DNA of 64,000 nt from Epiperipatus broadwayi (GCA_028023455.1 JAQFVV010006507.1:868001-932000); one strand, 5' to 3'. Numbered from the stretch's first letter, positions 1 to 12,772 are shown. Notes: generated from the sequence alone by a model not told the origin. Translations and numbers: made by a program.

Positions 1-352
1 GCAAAAGTATTTCACATATTATGATTGATTGGTAAAAATAAAAATGAAGTGACTGACTGGTCATTTATTTTTTAAATAGAAAAAAATATTCACCTTCATT
101 GAAAACTAAATGAAAATAAATAATCTACTGAAAAGTGTTTAACTATGCTAGTTCAGTTATGCCAGGAACTGAGTTTAAATGCCAGCAAAAATTATAAATA
201 TGAAAACAACATATATCTATAATCTATTAAAAGAATTATGTTGAACAAAAAAAGAAGAAATGGTTCCAGTGCCAAATCATTCTTAATGAAACAAAAAACA
301 TCACCATAATCATCACAATAAAATAATTAAAAGCCTCAAGCTAGGAAAAAAT
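1..352 (+). mobile_element. 3' end of an internal region (unit cut by window edge)
   Basis: This stretch matches 4597-4910 and 9210-9534, the non-coding sequence between the gag-like frame and the following LTR. It ends in a purine-rich run (AGCTAGGAAAAAAT) directly before the LTR start at 353, which is the position of a polypurine tract. Confidence 0.65.
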
Positions 353-2327
353 TGTTCCAATAGACCACTAAAATTGGTAATATACACATGTTACAGATTG
401 ATGTATGTGTTTGCTGCAAAATATATAAATATTTACCAAGCTGAATTTTAAGTCTTGGAAGCCTGAAGAAAATAAAAAGACTGGTAATATGAATTTTAAT
501 TATATAATTTATTTTTTATGATATCAAAGACTATTAGCAAAATTTGTAACAACAAAATTTTTATCATTTCTTATCTCTGAATTTTAAAATCAAAATAGAG
601 TAAAAAGCAGAATTTCAATGATAATAGCTAGTACAGTATTGATGATTTTATGTATTCTAAAATTATTATAATTAATCATTTATTGATGTATTTTATATTG
701 TGAAATTTATTATTGTGGATCAGTTCAAATTTATGCAGTATTTTAGATGTAAAATGTTTTTTGCTTAATATTTTATTCATAATGGGGATTCACACTTACA
801 TCCACATAGTAATATAATTTTATACACACCCACATGTATAACTGTTGGTTGGATGTTGAAAGGGAGAGAAGGAAGCATTGGAGAAATTAGATTTTCTATT
901 TGAAATAATGATTAGTGATTTCAATAGCTTAGAGAGGAAGATAAATAATTTAAATCTTGTTTCTGTAAAATTTTTACTTCTCAATCTAACTAACCTTTTC
1001 TAATCAATCATTTTACAATATATGTTAAGTTTAGATTTATAATAAAAGTATGTGTGTGCCAAGAGAGTTTATTGTTTTTTAATAAAATATTTTTCTTGTG
1101 GTTGTAAAATTTTAGTTATTTATTGTCCAAATTGATGTACATTTTACTATGATAAATGGTGGATACTGTCATTAATGGGAAAGGGAGAAGTATTTAATAG
1201 TCATATTATGATTTCAATATAATTAACTCATAATTGTTACTCATATAAATTTTCATTTCTATCCTTAAATAGTATGGATATTTTAGTAATCCAGTAATAA
1301 ATGTTAATTTGTTTTATTAAAAGATGCATATTTTTATTAAAAATACTTTTTATTAGTTATGATCAATTATCATCACTGTTGAATATTAATGATTAAGTTC
1401 TAATTTAGATATACTAAACTTAGGCAAATAATTATGAATTTTTAAAGCTAACTTTTATGTTAGCCTTAGTTATAAATCTGTGTCTGGAAGTATCATCATC
1501 ATCATCATCATCATCATAATGTTTTTAAATTCATGACCTAGATAAATATGTTTAATTGCCATAGATAAATAATGATTTTCACAGTATTTGGTTATTATTT
1601 GTGAGTCATTATAAGATAATAACCACCATTCCATCATCCACATCTTTCAAGGCTGAGCAAATTGCCACCATAAATTGATAGTGTTTAATAAGAGCTAGCA
1701 AAACTTATCAAAATGTTAAAATGCCTTCATAAAATTCAAATCTAAGAGATAATATTAGTCTGATGAATTTTATATACACAACTAAATCATAAGGATGTTT
1801 TGTGTTTTTTTAATGCAAGTGCATATGGTTTTTATAATCCACAAATCCTACATTTTGTTATAAATAAGGTACAAATGGGTTCAAACCTGGTACATTTAAA
1901 ATAGGAATACGTAACAACCTTGTCTAGGTTCAGATAACCTAGTGTTACCCTGATAGACCATATTCACTCCATATTCACTTATTGTTAACTTAGATATTCA
2001 CTTAATAAAATTAAGAAATAAAAAGTGGGTAAAATTACTGTAGGATTTATTTTGAAAATATTTTTATTAGGTTAGCAATGTGCTCACCCACTTGACATTA
2101 GTTCATAAGTTACAATGTCTTATTCCTTGTTTATTTAGGTTGCAAAGGCTGCCTAACTAGGGTTTAAAGTATGCCAGACACCTGATATGGCTAGTATATG
2201 AGTTTTATGAGTTTAGAAGTTTATAGTTTATGATGATATGTTGCTATCTTTTTCTTTGGAGTTAAAATATTTGGAGTAATATATTGAGATATTATTATTA
2301 TGAACTGATATTTTTAATTTTTAAACA
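353..2327 (+). mobile_element. LTR, array copy 1
   Basis: The 1975-bp LTR starts TGTTCCAATAG after a purine run and ends TTAAACA directly before a tRNA-Lys-like primer site at 2329. The same start (TGTTCCAG) and placement occur at 9535 and 31809, and the 4911 copy has TATTCCAG. It carries an ATC trinucleotide run near 1493-1516 that is also present, with varying length, in the other copies (about 6013, 10616 and 32860). Confidence 0.7.
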
Positions 2328-2328
2328 A

Positions 2329-2345
2329 TGGTGCCCAACATGGGC
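2329..2345 (+). promoter_or_regulatory. Primer-binding site, tRNA-Lys(CUU) type
   Basis: TGGTGCCCAACATGGGC lies one base after the LTR end. It differs at only a few positions from the complement of the 3' end of animal tRNA-Lys(CUU), which begins TGGCGCCCAACGTGGGGC. The equivalent site in the next unit (7005 onward) is more decayed. Confidence 0.65.
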
Positions 2346-3596
2346 ATGATATTTATTACCATATACCTGATTCAAGAAGGAACAGAATGGCCTCTTGTTA
2401 CATTTGTTAGCATTGTTTTTAAATTTGTTACAAGGACATCCCAAACACGAAATCCAAGAAGGGCTATCTACTTGAGATAAGTAGTCTATAGAATGATGAG
2501 AGATATGTGGTTAAAAAAATGGTGATTTTTTTTTTCTCATAGAATTGTCTTGCCCATATAGTCTTATTTTAGACTTATATATCATGATGTTTATTGAGGT
2601 ATAATTTCTTCATTGATAATGATAAAATGAGTACAGCCATAAAACATCTTAGTTTTTTAATTTTTAAAATATATGTCTGTCACAAACTTGAGAGAGTGTT
2701 GAAATTAATAATAGGATTTTTTTTTAAAAATTTGGTTTGTTAATAAATTATTTTCTGTGAAATAGGGACAGGCATAGTGAGAGTTGTGAATTATGGGATA
2801 ATAAACTCATGTGTGTTTTGAGTTCATTTTGTAGAATGTTTGATTTTGTAGGTTGGATTGGGTATGGTTGGATAGATTGCAGTTTTAGATGATGAATAGA
2901 GAAATTTTGTCATTGCCTTGAGAATGCTATGTATTCATGCAACCCATGACTGATCAAATGCATTCACTGCTCCAACCCAATTTGTAAGTTACTCTTATGT
3001 ATCAGAAAGCAGTTAACAGTAGTCCTGCCATGATATCAGTCTATAAGTGTCCAAGAGAGAAAAAAGGCAATGTTTTCTGTATGTAATCCAGAGAATGTAA
3101 AACATGAAATAAGCAGGGTAAAATTTTGATGTTGTTATATAAGACCCCAAGAGAAAGAGAGAGAGAGAGCAAGACATTATTTTATATATTTTAGCCCATA
3201 AGATGTGAAAGAAGCAAGGTATTGCAACAGAACTTGCATCATTTTATCAAGGGCTGTATTAGCTTAAGGTGATTGAATTGGAATGGTCTTCTAAATGCTT
3301 GTCAATCATTGTGTATTTATAGTGCTATGATGGAATTCCTTTATTTATACCATGATTGTGAACTACTAATGATTGTGTTGACTGTCAGTATTTGTATGAT
3401 CTCTAGGAAAATAGATGAAGATATAATTTGGGCTATTATGGACATTCATGTCCTATATAGATTGTTGTTGGATTATTCATTAAATGATGGATATTACAAT
3501 TTTTTGTTGTAACACATGGCAAAGCAAGGTAAAAAGCAAGTCAGTCAGTCAGTCAGAAATAGGTGTCAAACAAAAAAAGGATATGTAGGTTCTTAG
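2346..3596 (+). mobile_element. Untranslated leader of array unit 1
   Basis: This 1.25-kb stretch between the primer site and the gag-like frame has no convincing coding sequence. It contains a short GA run (3149-3169) and a TCAG run (3539-3556). It matches 7004-8272 and a diverged stretch at 48985-49662. A 79-codon open frame (3273-3512) is not kept intact in the second copy, so I do not call it a gene. Confidence 0.55.
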
Positions 3597-4596
3597 TTGT
3601 TGGGGAGCACAAATAAGATATGTAGAAATATAAGATAATTAAGTTAATTGAACTATACTGCTGAGAAGATTATGGAAAAGGAAAGTGCCCTAATCCCAGG
3701 AAATTGTAATTTTCATATTGAAGGAGAGGAAAGGGAAGTTTCATTTAAATTACCAAAAGCATGAGAAAAAGTCAAGGAAAATGTCTCAAGAGTTAGTGGC
3801 ATTAGTGCAGTTTCAAACATGGAATCAGTAGCTGAGGAGCCAGAAGTTTGCCACACTCAGACATCAAGAAAGCTCCATTAGAGATGGATATAATAATGCA
3901 GATGCTTAAAAGTCTAAAAGATGACAATAAAGCTTTAGAACAAAAGATAAATAAATTTGTGGAAAAGGTAGAAAATATAAGAGATGACAATATATATTTA
4001 CAACAAAAGATAGGTCAATATGTGGAAAAAAGTATAGAAAGTTTAAAGGTAAAGATAGATTACTCTATTAAAAATAAAATTCAAATGGTCATGGTTTGGG
4101 AAATAGATACAAAAACACAGGAAAGTCTAAAAGAATATTGTAAAAATGGTACAGAAGGTATAAAGGAAGATAGTCCAAAATTAAAGGATAATGCTGAAAC
4201 CTCTTCTGAGGATAGAATTAAAGAAGTGTGTGAATTTATTAAAGTTATAAAACAGTGGGTGGTCATAGCTCACCAGTGTTAAATGATAAACTAGATAGTC
4301 AGCCTAATGAAAATATAGAAATGAATGAGAAATTAAATGAAAAAAATAGATAAACAGGCCAGTATACTGACAGCTGATAAGCCTTAAAAATAAAAATGCC
4401 AATAGAAGCAGCAAAACAAAATCTTCCTATAAAGAGAGAATATAAAGAGATGACCAAAGATCAGATTAGGAAGGATTGTGAAATTAAAAGAATGAGAAGG
4501 GAGTCAAAGAAACAACATGATGTACAAGATCAGGTGGATGCAATAAAAAGAGAATTCCTAAAACAATCTGAACCAAAACTTCCACACAAAAAATAA
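3597..4596 (+). pseudogene. Decayed gag-like coiled-coil protein, array copy 1
   Basis: Protein-like sequence is spread over several frames. The longest open pieces are 3848-4282 (144 aa) and 4396-4596 (66 aa). The first is rich in K, E, I and L with heptad-like spacing (repeats such as LEQKINKFVEKVENI), so it should form a coiled coil. The second is strongly basic and acidic (RMRRESKKQHDV). Position after a primer site and leader, and before an LTR, is that of gag. No capsid core, zinc knuckle, protease or polymerase is visible. The other unit keeps different parts of the frame open, so stops and shifts arose after duplication. The gag assignment is inferred from position and from the similar N-terminal coiled coil of the gag at 42020-43147. 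Confidence 0.5.
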
Positions 4597-4910
4597 AATT
4601 GAAATGATTGACTGCTCATCCATGTTTTAAATAGAAGTAACATTCACCTTTATTTGAAAACTAAATGAAAATAAATAATCTACTGACAATTGTTAAACCA
4701 TTCTAGTTCAATTATGCCAGGGACTGAGTTTAAACCTGAGAAAAATTAAATATGAAAACAACAAATGTCCATAATCTATTAAAAGAATTATGCTGAACAG
4801 AAAAAGAAGAAACAGTTACAGTGCCAAATGGTTTCTAATGAAGCAAGATACCTCACCCTTATAATCACCATAAAAGAATTATAAGCCTGAAGCTAGGAAA
4901 AGAAAAGGAC
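4597..4910 (+). mobile_element. 3' non-coding part of array unit 1, with polypurine tract
   Basis: Non-coding sequence follows the gag-like frame. It ends in the purine run AGGAAAAGAAAAGGAC at 4895-4910, directly before the LTR at 4911, as expected for the second-strand primer of an LTR element. The third unit has nearly the same run before 9535. Confidence 0.6.
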
Positions 4911-7003
4911 TATTCCAGTAGACAGGAAAATTTGTATAATCATTTAACAAATGAATTTGAACTCTTAGAAGCCTCGAGAAAGTGAAGAACAGGTAATATA
5001 AATTTTAATTATATATTTTCTTTTTTATGATATCAGGGACTATTAGTAAAATTTATAACAACAAAATTTTTATCTTTTCTTATCTCTGAATATTAAAAGC
5101 AAAATTAAATAAAAAGCAGAATTAAAGTAATAATAGCTAGTACAATATTGATCATTTTATGTATTCTAAAATTATTAGACTTATCGACATATTGATGTAT
5201 TTTATGTTGTGAAATTTATTATTGTGTATCAGTAAACATTTATGTAATATTTTGTATGTTAAAGTTTTTTTTTGATTAGTATATATTTTTTCTTAATGGA
5301 GATCCACACGTACACTCACATAGTAATATAATTATACATACCCACATGTATAACTGTTGCCTGGATGTTGAAAAGGAAATATGGTAGCTTTGGAGAAATT
5401 AGACTTTCTTTTTGAAAAAAATGATTAGTGATGTGAATAACTTAGAGAGGGAGATAAGTTATTTAAAATGTTTTTCTGTAAATATCTTACTTCTCAATCT
5501 AACTAACCTTTTTTAATTAATCATTTTACTTTATATGTTACATTTAGATTTATAATGTTATAAAAGTTTGTGTGCACAAAGAGTGTTTATTATTTTTTAA
5601 TGAAATATTTTTTGTGGATATAAAATTTTAGCTATTTATTGTCCAAATTGATGTACATTATACTATGATAAACATTGAATCCTGTCATTAACAGGAAAGT
5701 GAAAGAATTCAATATTCATACTATGATTTCAATATAAATAACTCATAATTGTTAGTCATATAAATTTTCATTTTTATCTTTAAATAGTATGTATATTTTA
5801 GTAGTCCAGTAATAAATGTTAATTTGTTTTATTAAAAGATGCATTTTTTTTTTTTATTAAATGTATTTTTTTATTAGTTATGATCAATTATCATCACTGT
5901 TGAATATTAATGATTAAGTTCTAATTTAGATATACTAAAGTTAGGCAAATAATTATGAATTTTTAAAGCTAAATTTTATGTTAGTCTTAGTTCTAAATCT
6001 TTGTCTGGAAATATCATCATCATCACCATCATCATCATAATGTTTTTAAATTCATGACCTAGATAAATGTGTTTAATGGCCATATATAATGATTTTCACA
6101 GTATTTAGTTATTATTTGTGAGTCATTATAAGATAATAATCACCATTCCATCTTCCATATCTTTGAAGGCTGAGCAAATTGCCACCAAAAATTGATAGGG
6201 TTTAATAAGAGCTAGCAAAACTTATGAAAATGTTAAAATGCTTTCATAAAATTCAAATGTAAGAGATAATATTTGTCTGATGAATTTTATATACACAACT
6301 AAATCATAAGGATGTTTTGTATTTTCTTTAATGCAAGTGCATATGGTTTTTGTAATCCACAAATACTACATTTTGTTATAAATAAGGTACAAATGGGTTC
6401 AAACACAGTACATTTGAAATAGGAATAATAATAACCTTGTCTAGGTTCAGAAAACCTAGTGGTATCCTGATAGACCATATTCACTCCATATTCACATATT
6501 ATTAACTTAGATATTCACTTAATAAAATTAAGAGATAAAAGTGGGTAAAATTACTGTAGGATTTATTTTGGAAATATTTTTATTAGGTTACCAATGTGCT
6601 CACCCACTTGATATTAGTTGATAAGTTACAATGTCTTACTCTTTGTTTATTTAGGTTACAATGGCTGCCTAACTAGTTTTTAAAATATGCCAGACACTAA
6701 ACATCACATGATCACTATCTCATACTAGCACAATAATTAGATAGGGATTTTATGCACAAGCCTTCTGGCATCCATTGATTGCTCTTGTTAGCACAAGATG
6801 GCACTACTATATGGAGAGTGTTGTTTTGTTTTGAATTGTTTAATATGCCAGACACCTGATATGGCTAGTTTATGACTTTCATGAGTTTAGAAGTTTATAG
6901 TTTTTAGGAGGATATTTTGCTATCTTTTTCTTTGGAGTTAAAATATTTGGAATAATATTTTAAGATATTATTATTATGAACTGATATTTTTAATTTTTAT
7001 ACA
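4911..7003 (+). mobile_element. LTR, array copy 2
   Basis: This second LTR is 2093 bp including a 158-bp later insertion. It starts TATTCC (TGTTCC in sister copies) and ends TTTATACA before the decayed primer site ATGGCACCC. Without the insertion it is about 1935 bp, matching copies 1 and 31809-33754. Confidence 0.7.
6698..6841 (+). mobile_element. 144-bp insertion with 14-bp target duplication
   Basis: The LTR sequence AATATGCCAGACAC occurs at 6684-6697 and again at 6842-6855. The 144 bases between are absent from LTR copies 1 and 3, where the flanks are continuous. A target duplication of this length is typical of LINE-dependent retroposition. The insert ends in TTGTTTTGTTTTG, which could be the simple 3' tail of a SINE or a truncated LINE. 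I see no clear tRNA-type A and B boxes, so the class is open. Confidence 0.75.
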
Positions 7004-8272
7004 ATGGCACCCTACATGATGCATGATAAATATTACCATATGCCTGATTCGAGAAGGAACCAGAATGGCCTCAGGTTACATTTGTTAGCATTATGTTTTT
7101 AAATTTGTTACAAGGACAACCCAACCAAGAAATCCAAGAAGTGCTATCTACTTGAGATAAGTAGTCTATAGAATGATGAGAGATATGTGGTTAAAAATGT
7201 TGAATTTTTTTTTCTCTCATAGAATTGTCTTGGCCATATAGTCTTATTTTAGGCTTATATATCATGATGTTTATTGTGGTATAATTTCTTCATTGATGAT
7301 GATAAAATGAGTACAGCCAAAAAACAGCCTAGTTTTTCAATTTTTAAAATATATGTATATCTGCCAAACTTGAGACAGTATTGAAATTAATAATAGGATT
7401 TTTAAAAAAAAAAGGTTAGTTAAGGAATTATTTACTGTGAAGTAGGGACAGGCATAGTGAGAGTTGTGAATTATGGGATAATAATCTCATGTGTGTTTGT
7501 GGAGTTCATTTTGTAGAAAGTTTGATTTTGTTGGTTGGATTGCATATGGTTGGATAGAATGCAGTTTTTGATGATGAATGGAGAATTTTGTCATTGCCTT
7601 GAGAATGCTATTTTTTCATGCAACTCATGACTGATCAAACCCATTCACTGCTTTAACCCAATTTATAAGCTACTCTTATGTATCAGAAAGCAGTTAACAG
7701 TAGTCCTGCCATGATATCAGCCAATAAGTATCCAAGAAAGAGAGAGAGAAAGGTATAATTTTCTGTATGTATTTTAGAGACCATAAGACTTGAAATAAGC
7801 AGGGTATCATTTTGATGTTTGCCGCATAAGTCCCCAAGAGAGAAAGAGCAAGACATTATTTTATATATTTTAGCCCATAAGACATGAAAGAAGCAGGGTA
7901 TTGCAACAGAGCTTGCATCATTTTATCAAAGGTTGTATTAGCCTAAGGTGATTGAATTGGTATGGTCTTCTGAATGCTTGTCATTCATTGTGTATTTAAG
8001 GTGCTATTATGGAATTCCTTTGTTTATATCATGATTCTGAACTGATGATTGTGTTGACTGTCAGTATCTGTCCAATCTCTAGGGAAATAGATGAAGATAT
8101 AATTTGGGCTATTATGGACATTCATGTCCTATATAGATTGTTGTTGGATTATTCATTAAATGATGGATATTACAATTTTTTGTTGTAACACATGGTAAAG
8201 CAAAGTAAAAATCAATTCAGTCAGTCATTCAGGAATAGGTGTCAGACAAAGAAAGGATATGTAGGTTCTTAG
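7004..8272 (+). mobile_element. Primer site and leader of array unit 2
   Basis: This is the counterpart of 2328-3596. The primer site is damaged (TGGCACCCTACATG). The rest is non-coding leader with the same GA run and the sequence around ATGGATATTACA near its end. Confidence 0.55.
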
Positions 8273-9207
8273 ATGTTGGGGAACACAAAAGAGATATATA
8301 GATTTCTAAGAAAAATATGTGAATTGAAGTATACTGCTAAGAAGATTATGGAAAAGGAAAGTGCCGTAATCCCTGGAAATTGTAATTTTTATAATGAAGG
8401 AAAGGATAGGGAGGTTTCATTCAAATTACCAAAAGCATGTAAAAAGTCAAGGAAAATGTCTCAAGAGTTAGTGGCATTAGTGCAGTTTCAAACATGGAAT
8501 CAGTAGCTGAGGAGCCAGAAGTTTGCCACACTCAGACATCAAGAAAGCTCCATTAGAGATGGATATAATAATGCAGATGCTTAAAAGTCTAAAAAATGAC
8601 AATAAAGCTTTAGAACAACAGATAAATAAATTTGTGGAAAAGGTAGAAAATATAAGAGATGACAATATATATTTATAACAAAATAACTCTATTAAAAATA
8701 ACATTCAAATGGTCATGGTTTTGGGAAATAAGATAGGAAAACACTGGGAAGTCTAAGGGAAGATAGTAAAAATGGTACAGACGTATAGAGGAAGATAGTC
8801 CAACATTAATGGATAATGCTGAAACTTCTTCAGAGGATAGAATGAAAGACGTATATGGATTTATTAAAGTTATAAAACAGGGGGTAGTCATAACTGACCA
8901 TTGTTAAAAGATAAACTAGATAGTCAGACTAATGAAAATACAAAAATGAATGAGAAATTAAATAAAAAATAGATAAACAGGTCAATATACTGACAGATGA
9001 TAAGCCTTAAAAACAGAAATGCCAATAGAAGCAGTAAAACAAATTCTCCCTATAAAGAGAGGATATAAGGAGATGTCCAAAGATCAGATTAAGATAGATT
9101 GTGAAATTAAAAGAATGAGAAGGGAGTCAAAGAAACAACATGATGTACAAAATCAGGTGGTTACATTGAAAGAAGAATTCCTAAAACAAAATCTGAACCA
9201 AAACTAG
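8273..9207 (+). pseudogene. Decayed gag-like coiled-coil protein, array copy 2
   Basis: This is the second copy of the frame at 3597-4596. Here the N-terminal part is open (8273-8506, 77 aa, containing ESAVIPGNCNFYNEGKD), while the central coiled coil is broken by several stops and shifts. The C-terminal piece is open at 9019-9207 (62 aa, containing RMRRESKKQHDVQNQV). Comparison with copy 1 shows one ancestral protein of roughly 300 residues or more that has lost its frame in both copies. No function can be claimed. Confidence 0.5.
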
Positions 9208-9534
9208 TCCACAGAAAAAATAAAATTGAAATGATTGTCTGCTCATCCATGCTTTAAATAGAAGTAACATTCACATGCATTTGTATATTAGATGAAAATA
9301 AATAATCTACTAAAATTGTTAAACCATTCTAGTTCAGTTATGACAGGGACTGAGTTTAAACCCCAGATAAATTACAAATATGAAAACAACAGATGTCTAT
9401 AATTTATTAAAAGAATTATGCTGAACTGAAAAAGAAACAGTTCCAGTGCCAAGTGGTTTCTAATGAAGCAAATATCTCACCCTCATCATCACCATAAAAG
9501 AATTACAAGCCTCAAGCTAGGATAAGAAAAGGAC

Positions 9535-11380
9535 TGTTCCAGTAGACTGAAAAATATGTATAATTATTTAACAAGTGAATTTGAACTATTGGAAGCCTCG
9601 AAAAAGTGAAAGAACTGGTAATATGAATTTTAATTATATATTTTCTTTTTCCTGATTTCAGGGACTATTAGTAAAATTTGTAACAACAAAATTTTTATCT
9701 TTTCTTATCTCTGAATATTGAAACCAAAATTAAATAAAAAGTAGAATTAAAGTAATGATAGCTAGTACAGTATTGATGATTTTATGCATTCTAAAATTAT
9801 TATACCTATCCACCTATTGATGTATGTTATGTTGTGAAATTTATTATTGTGGATCAGTAAAAATTTATGTAATATTTTGTATATTTAAAGTTTTTTTTTT
9901 ATTGATATTTTTTTTTCTTAATGGAGCTCCACACATGCACTCACATAGTAATATAATTATACAAGCCCACATGTATAACTGTTGCCAGGATGTTGAAAGG
10001 GAAAGATGGTAGCATTGGAGGAATTAGACTTTCTTTTTGAAATAATGATTAGTGACCTGAATAACTTAGAGGGGTGATAAGTTATTTAAATTTCTTACTT
10101 CTCAATCTAACTAACCTTTTCTAATTAATCATTTTACTTTATATGTTAAATTTAGATTTATAATGTTGTAAAATTATGTGTGCACAAAGAGTGTTTATTA
10201 TTTTTTAATGAAATAATTTTTGTGGATATAAAATTTTAGTTATTTATTGTCCAAATTGATGTACATTATTCTATGATAAACATTGAATCCTGTCATTAAC
10301 AGGAAAATGAAAGAATTTAATATTAATACTATGATTTCAATATAAATAATTCATAATTGTTGTCATATAAATTTTCATTTCTATTTTTAAATAGTGTGTA
10401 TATTTTAGTAGTCCAGTAATGAATGTTAATTTGTTTTATTAAAAGAGGCACTTTTTTTTATTAAAAGTATTTTTATTAGTTATGATCATTCATCATCACT
10501 ATTGAATATTAATGATTAAGTTCTAATTTAGATATACTAAAGTTAGGTAAATAATTATGAATTTCTAAAAGCTAAAGTTTGTTAGGCTTAGTTCTAAAGT
10601 GGTGGATGGAAGTGTCATCATCATCATCATCATGTTTTTAAATTCATAATCTACATAAATGTGTTTAATTGCCATAGATAAATAATGATTTTCACAGTAA
10701 TTGGTCATCATTTGTGAGTCATTATAAGATAATAACTACCATTCCATCATCCACATTCAAGGCTGAGTGAATTGCCACCATAAATTTATAGTGTTAAGTG
10801 TGAGCTAGAAAAACTTATGAACATGTTAAAATGCTTTCATAAGATTAAAATCTAAGTGATAATTTTTGTCTGATTAATTTTATATGCACAACAAAAGCAT
10901 AAGAATGTTTTCGTTTATTTTAGTGAAATGTGATATAGTTCTAAAATCCATAAATCCTACATTTTGTTATAAATAAGGTACCAGATGGGTTCAAATCTAA
11001 AACATTTAAAATAAGTATAGAATATAACCTTGTCTACATTCAGATAACCTACGGCATTCTGATAAACCATATTCACTCCTCATTCACTTATTACTAACTT
11101 AGATATTCACTTAATAAAATTAAGAGATAAAATGGGTAAAATTACTGTTCGATTTATTTTGGAAATCATTTTATTAGGTTACCAATGTGCTCACCTACTT
11201 GATATTAGTTCATAAGTTACAATGTCTTACTCTTTGTTTATTTAGGTTACAATGGCTTCCAAACTAGGGTTTGAAATATGCCAGATATCTGAGATGGCTA
11301 GTTTATGAGTTTTATGAGTTTAGGATTTTATGAATTTATAGTTTATGAGGACATTTTGTCATCCTTTTCATTGGAGTTCA
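9535..11380 (+). mobile_element. LTR, array copy 3 (3' truncated)
   Basis: It starts TGTTCCAGTAG after GATAAGAAAAGGAC. It matches copies 1 and 2 until about 11380 (TTGGAGTT), where homology stops about 60 bases before the LTR should end. No primer site follows. Confidence 0.65.
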
Positions 11381-11399
11381 TGTTTGTGTAAAATATTTT

Positions 11400-12403
11400 T
11401 TTATTTTCTATTTATACATGAATTCATAATATTCATTAATCTGATCCTGGGTTTTTGAGATGATAAAGTCATTCACATTTTTAACAGTATTCAACTGAAT
11501 TTCAGCTTTCTTTCCCCATGTAATTTTTAATTACTCTCAGCAATTTAAAATGGAATAGCCAGAAAACTCTTTATCTATGCAACTATCTATCAAATGTCCA
11601 CACTTATTACCAATTTTCCATTGAAGTAAATATTTAACTTGTTTTCAGAAATGCTCTATTTTTTCTTTGCTATTAGAGCTATGGTTCTTTTTTAAACGTG
11701 TGCTATCCATTTATAATTAATATCTTGAATTTTTAATTTTTACATTGCTTTTATTATTATTATAAAATTTACTCTCTACATTTTTCATTTTTTGGAAATA
11801 ATTTCATTTTTCACATGTACAGTATTTGTGATTTGTTGATTATCTTTAAGTATTACTTTCTCACTTTCTTATGACTGTTCAACATTTGGAAGTTTGTATC
11901 TAAGCTTTGTTCATCGTTTATAAATTTTATTTTATTATCTTATTGGAACATTTTATTTGTACCTTTTTGAAACTTTTTAACAATAGTAGATATTTCTGAA
12001 GGGAATTGTTTTAATGCTTTATGATTTTCTGTTTTTACTCTTTCTATTATGTTGTTTGACAATTTTATTTTATTTTTCTACTCAATTTTATTTTGATACT
12101 CTGGTTTTATTCTTTTCTGTTGATGCTGATCAAAAATTTGTTATTTCTTTATTTTATTTTTTAAACATTCTATCAAATATCTCTTTTCTTTGATTTTTAA
12201 GTTTTTCATATTTTATGTCTGCCTACATGGCTCTGTCATTGGCTCTCTCTTTCACTTATTTTCAAATTTTCAAAATATATTAATCAGAATTGTCTTACTC
12301 TCATCTTTATCTGAGACTTTTACTTAACTTTTTCTACTTTCCTCACTGCAATTTTTTTTTCCTTTTCTGCAGTCAGCATTTTTGCTCTTGATTTAGTAAG
12401 CAT
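11400..12403 (-). pseudogene. Decayed gag-like reading frame of a second element
   Basis: Read on the minus strand from a Met codon at 12403, the sequence is rich in K, E, N and Q but broken by many stops and shifts. Its first residues (MLTKSRAK, then a KNCSEES stretch) resemble the start of the gag region upstream of 43147 (MTRNKPK, then NVPSEE). The tail near 11410-11510 includes KKAEIQLNTVKNVNDFI. A primer-site-like sequence and an LTR start lie upstream at the expected distance. I infer an N-terminal gag remnant related to the 42020-43147 protein. No capsid or pol motif is visible. Confidence 0.4.
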
Positions 12404-12746
12404 CTAATTAATCATAATATCTAACAACAATATTTAACTTTTTTATAACACATTTAAAAATTATTTCTGGAAAATTTCTTGATCACTCAATATTTATTAA
12501 TCCTTTCACCTCCATTCATTATCTGTCAATTTTTTGATAGCTTGCCAATTCACTAGTTTACCCTACTTATGCATGTTTAATTTATATTACTTATATTTTT
12601 TAACGTCAAAATTCAACAAATATAAAATTGATTTCAGTTATTATATTAACTATTAGCCTCTTATCTGTTTCTACATTTCTCATCAAATTATTATTCTTTA
12701 TTTATTTTTTATAATTATTATTTTTTATATTAAATAACCAGCTCAC

Positions 12747-12771
12747 TTTTAAGTCCTAAATTGGGAGCTAA
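12747..12771 (-). promoter_or_regulatory. Degenerate primer-binding site of the 11400-14370 element
   Basis: Read on the minus strand, the LTR end TTATTACA is followed by TTAGCTCCCAATTTAGGAC. This keeps the spacing and core (CCCAA, GG) of the tRNA-Lys-type site seen at 43755-43789 and 60575-60598. It is decayed and supported mainly by position. Confidence 0.4.
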
Positions 12772-12772
12772 T

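Larger units (their letters stand above)
1..11380 (+). repeat. Tandem array of a non-autonomous LTR element (period about 4.6 kb)
   Basis: Three consecutive units match along their length. The same landmarks recur at offsets of 4558 and 4624 bases, for example the LTR starts at 353, 4911 and 9535 and the gag-like frames at about 3597 and 8273. The window opens inside an internal region, so the array extends to the left. The order LTR-internal-LTR-internal-LTR, sharing LTRs, is what recombination between LTRs of neighbouring or sister copies produces. The third unit stops matching the others near 11380, shortly before its LTR should end. Units differ by many substitutions and small indels, so the array is not young. 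Confidence 0.8.

Noticed and set aside
3802-4266. Minus-strand ORFs of 61-62 codons (and equivalents at 8477-8891)
   Set aside because: Antisense to the gag-like frame, which has the coiled-coil composition and the element context.
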